Part shown: piece after piece, positions 41,671 through 50,914 of the stretch
Position numbering within the stretch: the stretch's first letter is position 1
Layout: each line of letters opens with the position of its first letter
Source: Streptomyces flavofungini
GTDB lineage: Bacteria; Actinomycetota; Actinomycetes; Streptomycetales; Streptomycetaceae
Direction: 5' to 3'
Assembly: GCF_030388665.1 (NCBI RefSeq)
Contig: NZ_CP128846.1
Location: forward strand, 7,536,001 to 7,600,000
DNA length: 64,000 nucleotides
Position numbers and translations under genes: made by a program
The notes under the pieces: generated by a model
Told to the model about the DNA's origin: nothing
What the model saw: the letters and a program-made list of their open reading frames with translations, nothing else
Databases searched by the model: none

Positions 41671-42552
41671 CTAGCCCGGGCCCATTCTGCCCTGCTCGGC
41701 GTCCGGCGACTCCGGCGGCCTCACCGGAAGCGGATACGGCGGGGGCGTGCCGCCGAATTCCGGACAGACCGCCTGGTGGTCGCACCAGCCGCACAGCTTC
41801 GTCGGCCGTGGCCGCCACTCGCCGGTCTCCGTCGCGCGCACGATGGCGTCCCACAGCGCGAGCAGCTTGCGCTCGACCCGCTCCAGGTCGGCCGCCACCG
41901 GGTCGTACGTGATGACGTCGCCGCTGCCCAGATAGACGAGCTGGAGGCGGCGCGGGATCAGGCCCTTCAGGCGCCACACCACGAGGGCGTAGAACTTCAT
42001 CTGGAACAGGGCGCCCTCCGCGTACTCCGGGCGGGGGGCCTTGCCGGTCTTGTAGTCGACGATGCGGACCTCGCCGGTGGGGGCGACGTCGACGCGGTCG
42101 ATGATGCCGCGCAGCTTCAGGCCCGAGGCCAGCTCGGCCTCCACGAACAGCTCCCGCTCGGCGGGCTCGAGGCGCGTGGGGTCCTCCAGAGTGAACCACC
42201 GCTCGACCAGCTTCTCCGCGTCGGCGAGCCACTGGGCCACGCGCTCGCCCGCGCCGTCGTCGGCGAACAGCTCGGCAAGCTCCGGCTTGGCCTCGCGCAG
42301 GCGGTCCCACTGGCCGGGGACGAGCGCCTTGGCCCGGGGCGCGGTGCGCTCCGTCGCGGGCGCGTCGAAGAGTCTCTCCAGGACCGCGTGGACCAGGGTG
42401 CCCCGCGTCGCGGCCTCGCTCGGCTTCTCCGGCAGCTTGTCGATCACCCGGAAGCGATACAGCAGCGGGCACTGCATGAAGTCGCTCGCGCGCGAGGGCG
42501 ACAGGGACGCCGGGCGCGCGGCCGCCCTGACGTCGTCGGTCCTGGTTTCCAT
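41671..42552 (-). CDS. RecB-family (Cas4/AddB-like) Fe-S exonuclease
   Basis: 293 aa, stand-alone PD-(D/E)XK nuclease. Active-site pieces: GTLVHAVLERLF (His), RGIIDRVD (Asp), VRIVDYKTGK (Asp, Lys). Four cysteines placed as in AddB/Cas4: Cys28 (QCPLLYRF) and Cys254, Cys257, Cys263 (CGWCDHQAVC), predicting a 4Fe-4S cluster that clasps the fold. Common in actinobacteria as a single-domain protein; role in DNA repair is inferred. TAGGGT 8 nt before ATG 42552 and the absence of a ribosome site suggest a leaderless mRNA. No cas genes nearby, so not a CRISPR adaptation gene. Confidence 0.88.
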   Translation of the reverse strand: METRTDDVRAAARPASLSPSRASDFMQCPLLYRFRVIDKLPEKPSEAATRGTLVHAVLERLFDAPATERTAPRAKALVPGQWDRLREAKPELAELFADDGAGERVAQWLADAEKLVERWFTLEDPTRLEPAERELFVEAELASGLKLRGIIDRVDVAPTGEVRIVDYKTGKAPRPEYAEGALFQMKFYALVVWRLKGLIPRRLQLVYLGSGDVITYDPVAADLERVERKLLALWDAIVRATETGEWRPRPTKLCGWCDHQAVCPEFGGTPPPYPLPVRPPESPDAEQGRMGPG

Positions 42553-42560
42553 GACAACAG

Positions 42561-42566
42561 ACCCTA
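42561..42566 (-). promoter_or_regulatory. -10 element of a leaderless start (42552)
   Basis: Minus-strand TAGGGT lies 8 nt before the nuclease ATG with no ribosome site between. Confidence 0.45.
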
Positions 42567-42681
42567 CGACCCGCCACTGACAACGGCCGCATACCATCGA
42601 CGACAGACCCTCCCGCCCTGCATGATCGTGCGTGTACCGCGCCACAGCAGGAGCGGGGGACGCTTCGAACGAGGGGACATC

Positions 42682-44283
42682 GTGGACGAAAGCGGCGGCA
42701 GCGGCAGGCCGCAGTCCGACGAGCACGCGCCCGCCAAGGCGGAGACCGCGTCCGACCGGGAGACCGCGTCCGACCAGGCGGCGGCCGAGCGTGACCAGGC
42801 GCAGGCCGGTTCCGGCCGGGCCGCGGGGGCGTCCGGTGGAGCGGAGAGCGCGCCGTCCAGCGCGTCCCGGGCCGGGGCCGAGCGCCCCGGTGCGGAGGGC
42901 GACATCCACGCGGGCGGCACGGGGGAGGACCGGGCCCGGGGCGAGGCCGACGGCTCCGACGCCGCGCCCGAGGCGGCGCCGGCCCCGACGGCGGACGCGG
43001 CGCGCCCGACGGCCGCCGACCGGCCGGATCTGTCCAAGGCCCCCCCACGGGCCCACGCGCACCACACCGGTGAGCCGCTCAAGAGTTCCAAGGGTGCCAA
43101 GGGCAGCGCGGGCGGCAAGGAGGAGCCGAAGAACCCCGGTGGCGGGCTCCTCATGGGGCGCCCCTTCGGCGTGCCCGTGTACGTCGCGCCCAGCTGGTTC
43201 CTCGTCGCCGCGCTGATCACCTGGGTGTTCGGCGGCCAGCTCGACCGCGTCCTGCCCGAGCTGGGCAACGCCCGCTATCTCGTGTCACTGTTCTTCGCCG
43301 TCGCCTTCTACGCCTCGGTGCTCGTGCACGAGCTGGCCCACACCGTCGCCGCGCTCCGCTTCAAGCTCCCCGTGCGCCGCATCCAGCTCCAGTTCTTCGG
43401 CGGCGTCAGCGAGATCGAGAAGGAGAGCGAGACCCCCGGCCGCGAGTTCGTCCTCGCCTTCGTCGGACCGCTCCTCTCCCTCGTCCTCGCGGGCGTGTTC
43501 TACGCGGGCATGCAGGCCGTGGAACCCGGCACCGTCCCCGGCGTCCTGCTCGCCGGACTGATGATCTCCAACCTCATCGTCGCCGCCTTCAACCTCCTGC
43601 CCGGCCTCCCGCTCGACGGCGGCCGCATGCTCCGCGCCGTCGTCTGGAAGATCACCGGCAAGCCCATGAGCGGCACCATCGCCGCCGCCTGGGTCGGCCG
43701 CGCCCTCGCCATCTCCGTCCTGGTCGGCCTGCCGATCCTCAACCAGTCCGGCGCGCTCGGCGGCGAGACCCAGGACATCGGCGGCATGGACACCGTCACC
43801 GACGCCCTGCTCGCCGCGATCCTCGCCGCCATCATCTGGACCGGGGCGGGCAACAGCCTGCGGATGGCCCGGCTGCGCGAGCACCTGCCCGAACTGCGCG
43901 CCCGCGCGCTCACCCGCCGCGCCGTCCCCGTGGAGACCGACACCCCGCTCTCCGAGGCCCTGCGCCGCGCCAACGCCGCGGGCGCCCGCGCCCTGGTCGT
44001 GGTGGACGCCGACGGCGACCCGCTGTCCGTGGTCCGGGAGGCCGCCATCGTCGGCGTACCGGAACACCGCCGTCCCTGGGTCACCGTCAGCGGCCTCGCC
44101 CAGGACATCACCGAAGGCATGCGCGTCCCCGCCGAACTGGCGGGGGAGGAGCTCCTGGACCGGCTGCGCGCCACCCCGGCCACCGAATACCTGGTCGTCG
44201 AGACCTCCGGGGAGATCTACGGCGTGCTGTCCGCCGCCGACGTCGAGCGCGCGTTCGTCAACGCCATGGCGCGGCCCAGCTGA
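42682..44283 (+). CDS. M50 (site-2-type) membrane metalloprotease with CBS-like domain
   Basis: 533 aa. Residues 1-~155 are a disordered Ala/Glu/Asp/Gly tail. The membrane part (~160-400) has about six helices with the zinc motif HELAH (His216, Glu217, His220) and the third ligand Asp312 in LPLDGGRML. A degenerate CBS pair (~410-530: LSEALRRANAAGARALVVVDADGDP; IYGVLSAADVERAF) follows, as in group 3 site-2 proteases. It cleaves membrane-embedded substrates such as anti-sigma factors or signal peptides; the target is unknown. GTG 42682 has GAGGGG 6 nt upstream; an ATG 20 codons earlier (42622) lacks one. Confidence 0.88.
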   Translation: MDESGGSGRPQSDEHAPAKAETASDRETASDQAAAERDQAQAGSGRAAGASGGAESAPSSASRAGAERPGAEGDIHAGGTGEDRARGEADGSDAAPEAAPAPTADAARPTAADRPDLSKAPPRAHAHHTGEPLKSSKGAKGSAGGKEEPKNPGGGLLMGRPFGVPVYVAPSWFLVAALITWVFGGQLDRVLPELGNARYLVSLFFAVAFYASVLVHELAHTVAALRFKLPVRRIQLQFFGGVSEIEKESETPGREFVLAFVGPLLSLVLAGVFYAGMQAVEPGTVPGVLLAGLMISNLIVAAFNLLPGLPLDGGRMLRAVVWKITGKPMSGTIAAAWVGRALAISVLVGLPILNQSGALGGETQDIGGMDTVTDALLAAILAAIIWTGAGNSLRMARLREHLPELRARALTRRAVPVETDTPLSEALRRANAAGARALVVVDADGDPLSVVREAAIVGVPEHRRPWVTVSGLAQDITEGMRVPAELAGEELLDRLRATPATEYLVVETSGEIYGVLSAADVERAFVNAMARPS

Positions 44284-44339
44284 CCGCGCCCGCCGCGGCC
44301 CGCGCGACCGCGGTGGTCGGCGGCCCCCGCCACGGCCGG

Positions 44340-44345
44340 TAGGCT
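44340..44345 (+). promoter_or_regulatory. -10 element of a leaderless start (trmI)
   Basis: TAGGCT ends 6 nt before the trmI ATG; no ribosome site is present. Confidence 0.5.
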
Positions 44346-44351
44346 GGTCAC

Positions 44352-45254
44352 ATGTCCGAACCGACCGGTGCCGCCCGCCGACGCGGGCCCTTCAAGGTCG
44401 GGGACCAGGTCCAGCTCACCGACCCCAAGGGACGCCACTACACGTTCACGCTCGAGGCCGGGAAGAACTTCCACACCCACAAGGGTTCCTTCCCGCACGA
44501 CGAGCTGATCGGTGCTCCCGAGGGCAGTGTTGTCCGCACCACGGGGAACGTCGCCTACCTCGCGCTGCGTCCCCTGCTCCCCGACTACGTCCTGTCCATG
44601 CCCCGCGGCGCCGCCGTGGTCTACCCCAAGGACGCGGGGCAGATCCTGGCCTTCGCCGACATCTTCCCCGGCGCGCGCGTCGTGGAGGCGGGTGTGGGCT
44701 CCGGCTCGCTCAGCGCCTTCCTGCTGCGCGCCATCGGCGACCACGGCATGCTGCACTCCTACGAGCGCCGCGAGGACTTCGCCGAGATCGCCCAGCAGAA
44801 CGTGGAGCGCTACTTCGGCGGCCCGCACCCCGCCTGGCAGCTCACCGTCGGCGACCTCCAGGACAACCTGTCCGACACCGAGGTCGACCGTGTCATCCTC
44901 GACATGCTGGCCCCCTGGGAGTGCCTGGAGGCCGTCTCCAAGGCCCTGGTGCCCGGCGGCATCCTGTGCGCCTACGTCGCCACCACCACGCAGCTGGCCC
45001 GCACCGTCGAGTCGATCCGGGAGATCGGCGGCTTCAACGAGCCGACCGCCTGGGAATCGATGATCCGCAACTGGCACATCGAGGGCCTGGCCGTCCGCCC
45101 GGACCACCGCATGATCGGCCACACCGGCTTCCTCCTCACCGCCCGCCGCCTCGCGGACGGCGTCGAGCCGCCCATGCGGCGCCGCCGCCCCGCCAAGGGC
45201 GCCTACGGCGAGGACTACACCGGCCCGAACGCCGACGGCGGCAGCCCCCGCTGA
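44352..45254 (+). CDS. trmI: tRNA (adenine-58-N1)-methyltransferase TrmI
   Basis: 300 aa class I SAM methyltransferase making m1A58 in the T-loop of tRNA. N-terminal small beta-domain (~10-95; FKVGDQVQLTDPKGRHY), then Rossmann fold with motif I VVEAGVGSGSLS, and DMLAPWECL (motif IV). Closely resembles the mycobacterial enzyme encoded next to the proteasome ATPase. It acts as a homotetramer in known relatives. Its position near arc is conserved in actinobacteria. Ends at a 21-bp hairpin. Confidence 0.93.
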   Translation: MSEPTGAARRRGPFKVGDQVQLTDPKGRHYTFTLEAGKNFHTHKGSFPHDELIGAPEGSVVRTTGNVAYLALRPLLPDYVLSMPRGAAVVYPKDAGQILAFADIFPGARVVEAGVGSGSLSAFLLRAIGDHGMLHSYERREDFAEIAQQNVERYFGGPHPAWQLTVGDLQDNLSDTEVDRVILDMLAPWECLEAVSKALVPGGILCAYVATTTQLARTVESIREIGGFNEPTAWESMIRNWHIEGLAVRPDHRMIGHTGFLLTARRLADGVEPPMRRRRPAKGAYGEDYTGPNADGGSPR

Positions 45255-45306
45255 CCGCCCGCCCGGACGCGTACCCCACGCGCCCGGCGCACTCCACACA
45301 ACGCAC

Positions 45307-45358
45307 CGGCGCCGCCGTCGAGTTCCCACCGCACCCAGGGAACTCGACGGCGGCGCCG
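45307..45358 (+). terminator. Terminator of trmI
   Basis: A 21-bp perfect stem (45307-45327 with 45338-45358) and a 10-nt loop, 52 bp past the trmI stop. Confidence 0.8.
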
Positions 45359-45422
45359 CCGTGTTGGACGCGTGTCACCGCACCGGGCCCCGGTGTTCCC
45401 CGGCGCTGTGAGGTGTGGCAGC

Positions 45423-46070
45423 ATGCTGGCCACCCCACCCCCACCGGCACAGCCCTCACAGGAGACACTCCTCGTGCAGCACCCCGCCGTCCCGGAACCG
45501 GCCCACACGGTGGACCGGTCGTGGGCCACCCGACCCGTCCACTGGGTGGCCACCGCCGCCGCGCTCGCCGCCGTCGTCGCGGCCTCGGGCTTCCTCCAGC
45601 CCGACCCGGCCACCGCCGCCCCGACCGACCCGAAGCCCGAGTCGCGCAGCGCCCCGGCGCCCGCGGCCGCGCCCGCCCCCGACCCGGCCGCCGTCGCCTA
45701 CCCCCTGGACTGCCCCGCCGATTCCGTCGTCGCCAAGAAGGCGACCGGCGACCTCGACGGCGACGGCAACCCCGAGACCGTCGCCGCCGTGCACTGCGAA
45801 GCGGGCTCCGGCACCCCGCCGCACGCCCTGTATGTCATCACCCGGCCCCGCGAGGGCAAGCCGCGCGTCGTCGCCACCCTCCTCGACGCCAAGGAGGGCC
45901 GCACCGTCAGCGCCCTCGCGGTGCGCCGGGGCGCCGTGACCGCGACGCTCCTCGGCTATTCCTCGATCGACGTGCCCCGCTACCGCCCCGATCTCCGCGA
46001 CGAGGCCAAGTGGCAGTGGAAGAACGGCGCGTTCACCCGCTCGACACCCGGCGCGGCGCGCGGGGTGTGA
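45423..46070 (+). CDS. Membrane-anchored hypothetical protein
   Basis: 215 aa, not recognised. Short cytosolic N-terminus, one membrane helix (~40-60; VHWVATAAALAAVVAASGFL), an Ala/Pro-rich linker, then an outside domain of ~125 residues. That domain has two Cys (LDCPADS, AVHCEAG) that may pair, and GDLDGDGNPETV, an Asp-rich loop like the Ca2+ loops of FG-GAP repeats. GAGGTG (45410-45415) is 7 nt before ATG 45423; a GTG 17 codons later also has a GGAGA upstream. It lies between trmI and the convergent ferredoxin gene. Function unknown. Confidence 0.75.
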   Translation: MLATPPPPAQPSQETLLVQHPAVPEPAHTVDRSWATRPVHWVATAAALAAVVAASGFLQPDPATAAPTDPKPESRSAPAPAAAPAPDPAAVAYPLDCPADSVVAKKATGDLDGDGNPETVAAVHCEAGSGTPPHALYVITRPREGKPRVVATLLDAKEGRTVSALAVRRGAVTATLLGYSSIDVPRYRPDLRDEAKWQWKNGAFTRSTPGAARGV

Positions 46071-46143
46071 CGCACCCACCGCCCCACGCGCCGCCGCAGT
46101 GGACGGCGCGTGGGCCCCGGGCGCGGCCCGCGGACATGCGCAA

Positions 46144-46180
46144 GGGCCCGTGGTTACCTTCAGACGGTAACCACGGGCCC
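46144..46180. terminator. Bidirectional terminator before the ferredoxin gene end
   Basis: A 15-bp perfect stem (46144-46158 with 46166-46180) and a 7-nt loop lie between convergent genes; a TTTC run follows on the plus strand. Confidence 0.8.
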
Positions 46181-46209
46181 CGTTTCGCTCACTCAGCGAA
46201 ATAATTCGG

Positions 46210-46524
46210 TCACTCTGCGTCGGGTCCGTAGACCTCGACCTTGTCCGAAACGCGACGTACATGAATACAGTCACCCGGGCACTCCTTCGCGGAGTCGGTG
46301 ACGTCCCGCAGCAGCGGCAGCGGCACGGGTGTTGTCGCCCCCGGCGTCTGCAACAGCTCGTCGTCGCCGCCCTTCACATAGGCCAGGCCGTCGATGTCCA
46401 GCTCGAAGACCTCCGGCGCGTACTGGGCACAGATGCCGTCGCCGGTACACAGGTCCTGATCGATCCAGACCTCGAGCAGATCATGGCTCTCGCCGACGGT
46501 CTCCGCCTCGTGCTGCACGGTCAT
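46210..46524 (-). CDS. Ferredoxin
   Basis: 104 aa acidic electron carrier. Four cysteines: Cys26 and Cys32 (CTGDGIC), then Cys82 and Cys86 (ECPGDCIHV). The CxxxxxC plus distant CP arrangement resembles the small 3Fe-4S/4Fe-4S ferredoxins of actinobacteria; the fourth Cys could allow a 4Fe-4S cluster. Insert PGATTPVPLP between the halves is unusual in length. Divergent from arc, sharing a 254-bp intergenic region. Redox partner unknown; no P450 gene in the window. Confidence 0.85.
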   Translation of the reverse strand: MTVQHEAETVGESHDLLEVWIDQDLCTGDGICAQYAPEVFELDIDGLAYVKGGDDELLQTPGATTPVPLPLLRDVTDSAKECPGDCIHVRRVSDKVEVYGPDAE

Positions 46525-46778
46525 CTCTCCTGCCGAAACTGCGTCGAGCAGGGCCGACTTTGCTGCAAGTCCGGCCAGCCCTGACGGGTGTTGAACACTT
46601 CGACCCTACAACCGGCGGCTTTCCGATGTTGTTGGGTGGGTATTCCCCTGGCGTGAGGGAGAGCGCAAGGGTGAAGATCGGACACACCCCCACCGTCTTT
46701 GTGATCTAGGGGTTTCAATCAGCACCCACCCAGGTAGGGTCAGGAAGCGTCCAGCTCCCCTTGGAGGAGGTGAGGACC

Positions 46779-48545
46779 GTGGCAGCCCACGACGACGACA
46801 TCAACCGCGGCATCCGGCCGGGGCGAGGGTCTGAGGACCCAGCCGGTCAGGTTGCCTATCTCGAGCAGGAAATCGCCGTCCTGCGACGCAAGCTCGCCGA
46901 CTCTCCGCGGCACACGAGGATTCTCGAAGAGCGGATCGTCGAGCTGCAGACCAACCTGGCAGGCGTGTCCGCGCAGAACGAACGGCTCGCCAACACGCTC
47001 CGTGAGGCCCGCGACCAGATCGTGGCCCTCAAGGAAGAAGTCGACCGGCTCGCACAGCCGCCGGCCGGCTTCGGAGTCTTCCTCACGGCGAACGAGGACG
47101 GCACCGCCGACATCTTCACCGGCGGCCGCAAGCTCCGCGTGAACGTCAGCCCGAGCGTCGAACTCGACGACCTCAGGCGCGGCCAGGAAGTCATGCTCAA
47201 CGAAGCGCTCAACGTGGTCGAGGCCATGGAGTACGAGAGCGTCGGAGACATCGTCACCCTCAAGGAGATCCTCGAGGACGGCGAGCGAGCCCTGGTGCTC
47301 GGACACACCGACGAGGAACGGGTGGTGAGGCTCGCCGAGCCGCTCCTGGACGTCACCATCCGCCCCGGAGACGCCCTCCTGCTCGAGCCCCGCTCCGGCT
47401 ACGTCTACGAGGTCGTACCGAAGAGCGAAGTAGAGGAACTGGTCCTCGAAGAGGTCCCGGACATCAGCTACGAGAAGATCGGCGGCCTCGGCGGTCAGAT
47501 CGAGATGATCCGTGACGCCGTCGAGCTCCCCTACCTCTACCCCGATCTCTTCAAGGAGCACGAACTGCGGCCGCCCAAGGGCGTCCTGCTCTACGGCCCG
47601 CCCGGCTGCGGCAAGACGCTGATCGCCAAGGCCGTCGCCAACTCCCTCGCGAAGAAGGTGGCCGAGGTCACCGGGCAGCCCGCGGGGAAGAGCTTCTTCC
47701 TCAACATCAAGGGCCCCGAGCTCCTCAACAAGTACGTCGGCGAGACCGAGCGGCACATCCGCCTGGTCTTCCAGCGCGCACGGGAGAAGGCGAGCGAAGG
47801 CACCCCCGTCATCGTCTTCTTCGACGAGATGGAATCCCTCTTCCGCACCCGCGGCAGCGGCGTCAGCTCGGACGTGGAGAACACCATCGTTCCCCAGCTG
47901 CTCGCCGAGATCGACGGTGTGGAGGGCCTGGAGAACGTCATCGTCATCGGCGCCTCCAACCGCGAGGACATGATCGACCCGGCCATCCTGCGGCCCGGAC
48001 GCCTCGATGTGAAGATCAAGATCGAGCGCCCGGACGCCGAGGCGGCCAAGGACATCTTCGCCAAGTACCTCACCGAACGACTGCCGCTGCACTCCGACGA
48101 CCTCGCCGAGCACAGCAGCGACAAGGCCGCCACGGTGCAGGGCATGATCCAGTCCGTCGTGGAGCAGATGTACGCCGAGTCCGAGGAGAACCGCTTCCTC
48201 GAAGTCACGTACGCCAACGGCGACAAGGAAGTCCTCTACTTCAAGGACTTCAACTCCGGCGCCATGATCGAGAACATCGTCGGCCGCGCCAAGAAGATGG
48301 CCATCAAGGCCTTCCTCGAGCAGAACCAGAAGGGCCTCAGGGTCTCTCACCTCCTCCAGGCTTGCATCGACGAGTTCAAGGAGAACGAGGACCTGCCCAA
48401 CACCACCAACCCGGACGACTGGGCCCGCATCTCCGGCAAGAAGGGCGAGCGGATCGTGTACATCCGCACGCTCGTCACCGGCAAGCAGGGCGCCGACACC
48501 GGACGCTCCATCGACACGGTGGCCAACACCGGTCAGTACCTGTAG
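46779..48545 (+). CDS. arc: Proteasome-associated AAA ATPase Arc/Mpa
   Basis: 588 aa hexameric unfoldase that recognises Pup and feeds substrates to the 20S core. Domains: N-terminal coiled coil (~27-87) that binds Pup, tandem OB folds (~95-240), AAA domain (~245-480) with Walker A GPPGCGKT at 273-280 and Walker B VFFDE near 346-350, then a helical end. The C-terminus GQYL is the gating tail that docks into the 20S alpha ring. GTG 46779 sits after AGGAGGTGAG. A TAGGGT box (46735-46740) gives a leader of about 32 nt. Confidence 0.97.
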   Translation: MAAHDDDINRGIRPGRGSEDPAGQVAYLEQEIAVLRRKLADSPRHTRILEERIVELQTNLAGVSAQNERLANTLREARDQIVALKEEVDRLAQPPAGFGVFLTANEDGTADIFTGGRKLRVNVSPSVELDDLRRGQEVMLNEALNVVEAMEYESVGDIVTLKEILEDGERALVLGHTDEERVVRLAEPLLDVTIRPGDALLLEPRSGYVYEVVPKSEVEELVLEEVPDISYEKIGGLGGQIEMIRDAVELPYLYPDLFKEHELRPPKGVLLYGPPGCGKTLIAKAVANSLAKKVAEVTGQPAGKSFFLNIKGPELLNKYVGETERHIRLVFQRAREKASEGTPVIVFFDEMESLFRTRGSGVSSDVENTIVPQLLAEIDGVEGLENVIVIGASNREDMIDPAILRPGRLDVKIKIERPDAEAAKDIFAKYLTERLPLHSDDLAEHSSDKAATVQGMIQSVVEQMYAESEENRFLEVTYANGDKEVLYFKDFNSGAMIENIVGRAKKMAIKAFLEQNQKGLRVSHLLQACIDEFKENEDLPNTTNPDDWARISGKKGERIVYIRTLVTGKQGADTGRSIDTVANTGQYL

Positions 48546-48554
48546 ATGGCAGGG

Positions 48555-48589
48555 CGGCTGCGGGTGCCCTCCACGGGTACCCGCAGCCG
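48555..48589 (+). terminator. Intrinsic terminator of arc
   Basis: A 15-bp stem with one G-T mismatch and a 5-nt loop is followed by CTGTTTT, 10 bp past the arc stop. A further TAGGCT box at 48685-48690 may be the dop promoter; the rest of 48590-48804 has no gene. Confidence 0.8.
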
Positions 48590-48804
48590 ACTGTTTTCCG
48601 CCGGTCGCGGGCGCCTCGCAGCCGCGTCACCAACCCAGCGAGAGCAAAGCAGGAAATGATCTCCCCACCAGCGCAGAGGCGTTCTAGGCTCTTCCGTACC
48701 GCCGAGTCGCGCAGTGCGGGGACGGGCACCGCACACGCACCGGAGAACCAGCGGTACTTGAGCGGTGCCCCCGACCGAGGGCGCCGCCGGGCAAGGAGGG
48801 CCGC

Positions 48805-50316
48805 ATGACCGTACGGCGAGTAATGGGCATCGAGACGGAGTACGGCATCTCCGTTCCCGGCCACCCCAACGCCAATGCCATGCTCACCTCGTCCCAGATC
48901 GTCAACGCCTACGCCGCGGCGATGCACCGGGCGCGACGCGCCCGCTGGGACTTCGAGGAGGAGAACCCGCTGCGGGACGCGCGGGGCTTCGACCTAGCCC
49001 GCGAATCCGCCGACGCCAGCCAGCTCACCGACGAGGACATCGGCCTCGCCAACGTGATCCTCACCAACGGGGCCCGCCTCTACGTCGACCACGCACACCC
49101 CGAGTACAGCGCACCGGAGGTCACCAACCCCCGCGACGCCGTCCTCTGGGACAAGGCCGGCGAACGCATCATGGCCGAGGCCGCCGAGCGGGCCGCCGCG
49201 CTCCCCGGCGCCCAGCCGATCCACCTCTACAAGAACAACACCGACAACAAGGGCGCCTCCTACGGCACGCACGAGAACTACCTGATGAAGCGGGAGACCC
49301 CGTTCTCGGACATCGTGCGCCACCTCACGCCCTTCTTCGTCTCCCGCCAGGTCTTCGCCGGGGCGGGCCGCGTCGGCATCGGCCAGGACGGCCACGAGCA
49401 CGGCTTCCAGCTCAGTCAGCGCGCCGACTACTTCGAGGTCGAGGTCGGCCTGGAGACCACCCTCAAACGGCCCATCATCAACACCCGGGACGAGCCGCAC
49501 GCCGACGCCGAGAAGTACCGCCGCCTGCATGTGATCATCGGCGACGCGAACCTCTCGGAGATCTCCACCTACCTCAAGCTCGGCACCACCTCGCTGGTCC
49601 TGGCCATGATCGAGGAGGGCTTCATCGCGGTCGACCTCGCCGTCGACCAGCCTGTCCGCACCCTCCACCAGATCTCCCACGACCCGACCCTCCAGCACCT
49701 GGTCACGCTCCGTAGCGGCCGCACCCTCACGGCCGTCCAGCTCCAGATGGAGTACTTCGAGCTGGCCCGCAAGTACGTCGAGGAGCGGTACGGCGCCGAC
49801 GCGGACGACCAGACCAAGGACGTCCTCACACGCTGGGAAGACGTGCTCAACCGCCTGGAGAACAACCCAATGAGCCTCTCCGGAGAGCTCGACTGGGTCG
49901 CCAAGCGGGAACTCATGGAGGGCTACCGCCGTCGTGACGGCCTCGACTGGGACGCGGCCCGCCTGCACCTGGTGGACCTCCAGTACGCGGACGTACGCCC
50001 CGAGAAGGGCCTCTACAACCGTCTCGCGGCCCGCGGCAAGATGAAGCGCCTCCTGGACGAGGGCGCCGTCGAGCGGGCCCGCAGCAAGCCGCCCGAGGAC
50101 ACTCGCGCCTACTTCCGGGGGCGCTGTCTGGAGCAGTACGCCGACGACGTCGCCGCGGCCTCGTGGGATTCGGTCATCTTCGACCTGCCCGGACGTGACT
50201 CGCTCCAGCGGGTGCCCACCCTGGAGCCGCTTCGCGGAACGCGTAATCACGTCAAAGAGCTCCTTGACCGCTGCCGCACGGCGGAGGATCTGGTCCGGGT
50301 GCTCTCCGGAGGCTGA
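48805..50316 (+). CDS. dop: Pup deamidase/depupylase Dop
   Basis: 503 aa glutamine-synthetase-fold enzyme. It deamidates the C-terminal Gln of Pup to Glu and also removes Pup from substrates. Seen: MGIETEYG (Glu10, Mg/ATP site), the longer Dop loop (~40-80), [17 protein letters not shown] with catalytic Asp95, and [19 protein letters not shown]. The long loop separates it from paralogue PafA. AAGGAGG precedes the ATG. Followed by a hairpin, then pup. Confidence 0.96.
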   Translation: MTVRRVMGIETEYGISVPGHPNANAMLTSSQIVNAYAAAMHRARRARWDFEEENPLRDARGFDLARESADASQLTDEDIGLANVILTNGARLYVDHAHPEYSAPEVTNPRDAVLWDKAGERIMAEAAERAAALPGAQPIHLYKNNTDNKGASYGTHENYLMKRETPFSDIVRHLTPFFVSRQVFAGAGRVGIGQDGHEHGFQLSQRADYFEVEVGLETTLKRPIINTRDEPHADAEKYRRLHVIIGDANLSEISTYLKLGTTSLVLAMIEEGFIAVDLAVDQPVRTLHQISHDPTLQHLVTLRSGRTLTAVQLQMEYFELARKYVEERYGADADDQTKDVLTRWEDVLNRLENNPMSLSGELDWVAKRELMEGYRRRDGLDWDAARLHLVDLQYADVRPEKGLYNRLAARGKMKRLLDEGAVERARSKPPEDTRAYFRGRCLEQYADDVAAASWDSVIFDLPGRDSLQRVPTLEPLRGTRNHVKELLDRCRTAEDLVRVLSGG

Positions 50317-50357
50317 AAGGCGGCTGAAAGGCTGGCCGCGGGGGAATCACAGAGGTG

Positions 50358-50387
50358 GGCCCCGCACGTTGTACGAAGTGCGGGGCC
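50358..50387 (+). terminator. Hairpin between dop and pup
   Basis: GGCCCCGCAC (50358-50367) pairs with GTGCGGGGCC (50378-50387). A TAGGGT box at 50406-50411 follows and may be the pup promoter, giving a ~31-nt leader. Confidence 0.65.
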
Positions 50388-50448
50388 GATGTCAGACCCG
50401 GCTTGTAGGGTCTGATCAAGAAACGTCTAACCGAGCGGGGTGAGGTAG

Positions 50449-50667
50449 ATGGCGACCAAGGACACCGGCGGCGGACAGCAGAAGGCGACGCGTTCCACCG
50501 AGGAGGTCGAGGAGCAGGCGCAGGACGCGCAGGCCTCCGAGGACCTCAAGGAGCGCCAGGAGAAGCTGAGCGACGACGTGGACTCCGTCCTCGACGAGAT
50601 CGACGACGTCCTCGAGGAGAACGCAGAGGACTTCGTGCGTTCCTTCGTGCAAAAGGGTGGCCAGTAG
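50449..50667 (+). CDS. pup: Prokaryotic ubiquitin-like protein Pup
   Basis: 72 aa intrinsically disordered tag. The Glu/Asp/Lys-rich middle (SEDLKERQEKLSDDVDSVLD in part) forms the helix that binds Arc. The end reads [10 protein letters not shown]: the terminal Gln must be converted to Glu by Dop before PafA ligates it to lysines. GGTGAGG lies upstream of the ATG. The stop overlaps the first codons of the endonuclease VII-like frame. Confidence 0.96.
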   Translation: MATKDTGGGQQKATRSTEEVEEQAQDAQASEDLKERQEKLSDDVDSVLDEIDDVLEENAEDFVRSFVQKGGQ

Positions 50668-50914
50668 GCCGCTGCTCCCTTGGTTTCCAAGGGCAGGCGA
50701 GGGTCGTCGAGCATGCCGCGAAAGCGCGACGGCCCATGTGGGTCACTGCCGCGGGACGGGTAGGGTCCGTGGCGTACTGTGCATCAACTGCAATTCGGCG
50801 ATCGGCAAGTTGGGAGATGCTCCCGGCACCTTGCGCCGGGCCATCAGTTACCTGGAAGGAAACCCGTGGAAGCCAACACTCGAAAGCCCGGGCGTCTGCC
50901 GGCTGCCTTCCTGA
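50657..50914 (+). CDS. Degenerate endonuclease VII-like small ORF
   Basis: 85 codons from a GTG overlapping pup by 11 bp and overlapping the first 49 bp of prcB. Residues ~27-70 ([20 protein letters not shown], then [21 protein letters not shown]) match the C-terminal part of the recombination endonuclease VII family. The catalytic Asp of HVDH is Gly here, and the N-terminal zinc CxxC is absent, leaving only CINC. Hence probably inactive or a remnant. A similar small gene sits at this place in S. coelicolor (SCO1645) from memory. The real start may be a later GTG (50738). It may serve translational coupling into prcB. Confidence 0.55.
   Translation: MASRPLLPWFPRAGEGRRACRESATAHVGHCRGTGRVRGVLCINCNSAIGKLGDAPGTLRRAISYLEGNPWKPTLESPGVCRLPS

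Noticed and set aside
41671..42552. Cas4 of a CRISPR system
   Set aside because: Cysteine placement also fits AddB-like RecB nucleases, no other cas gene or array is in the window, and such stand-alone genes are common in actinobacteria.
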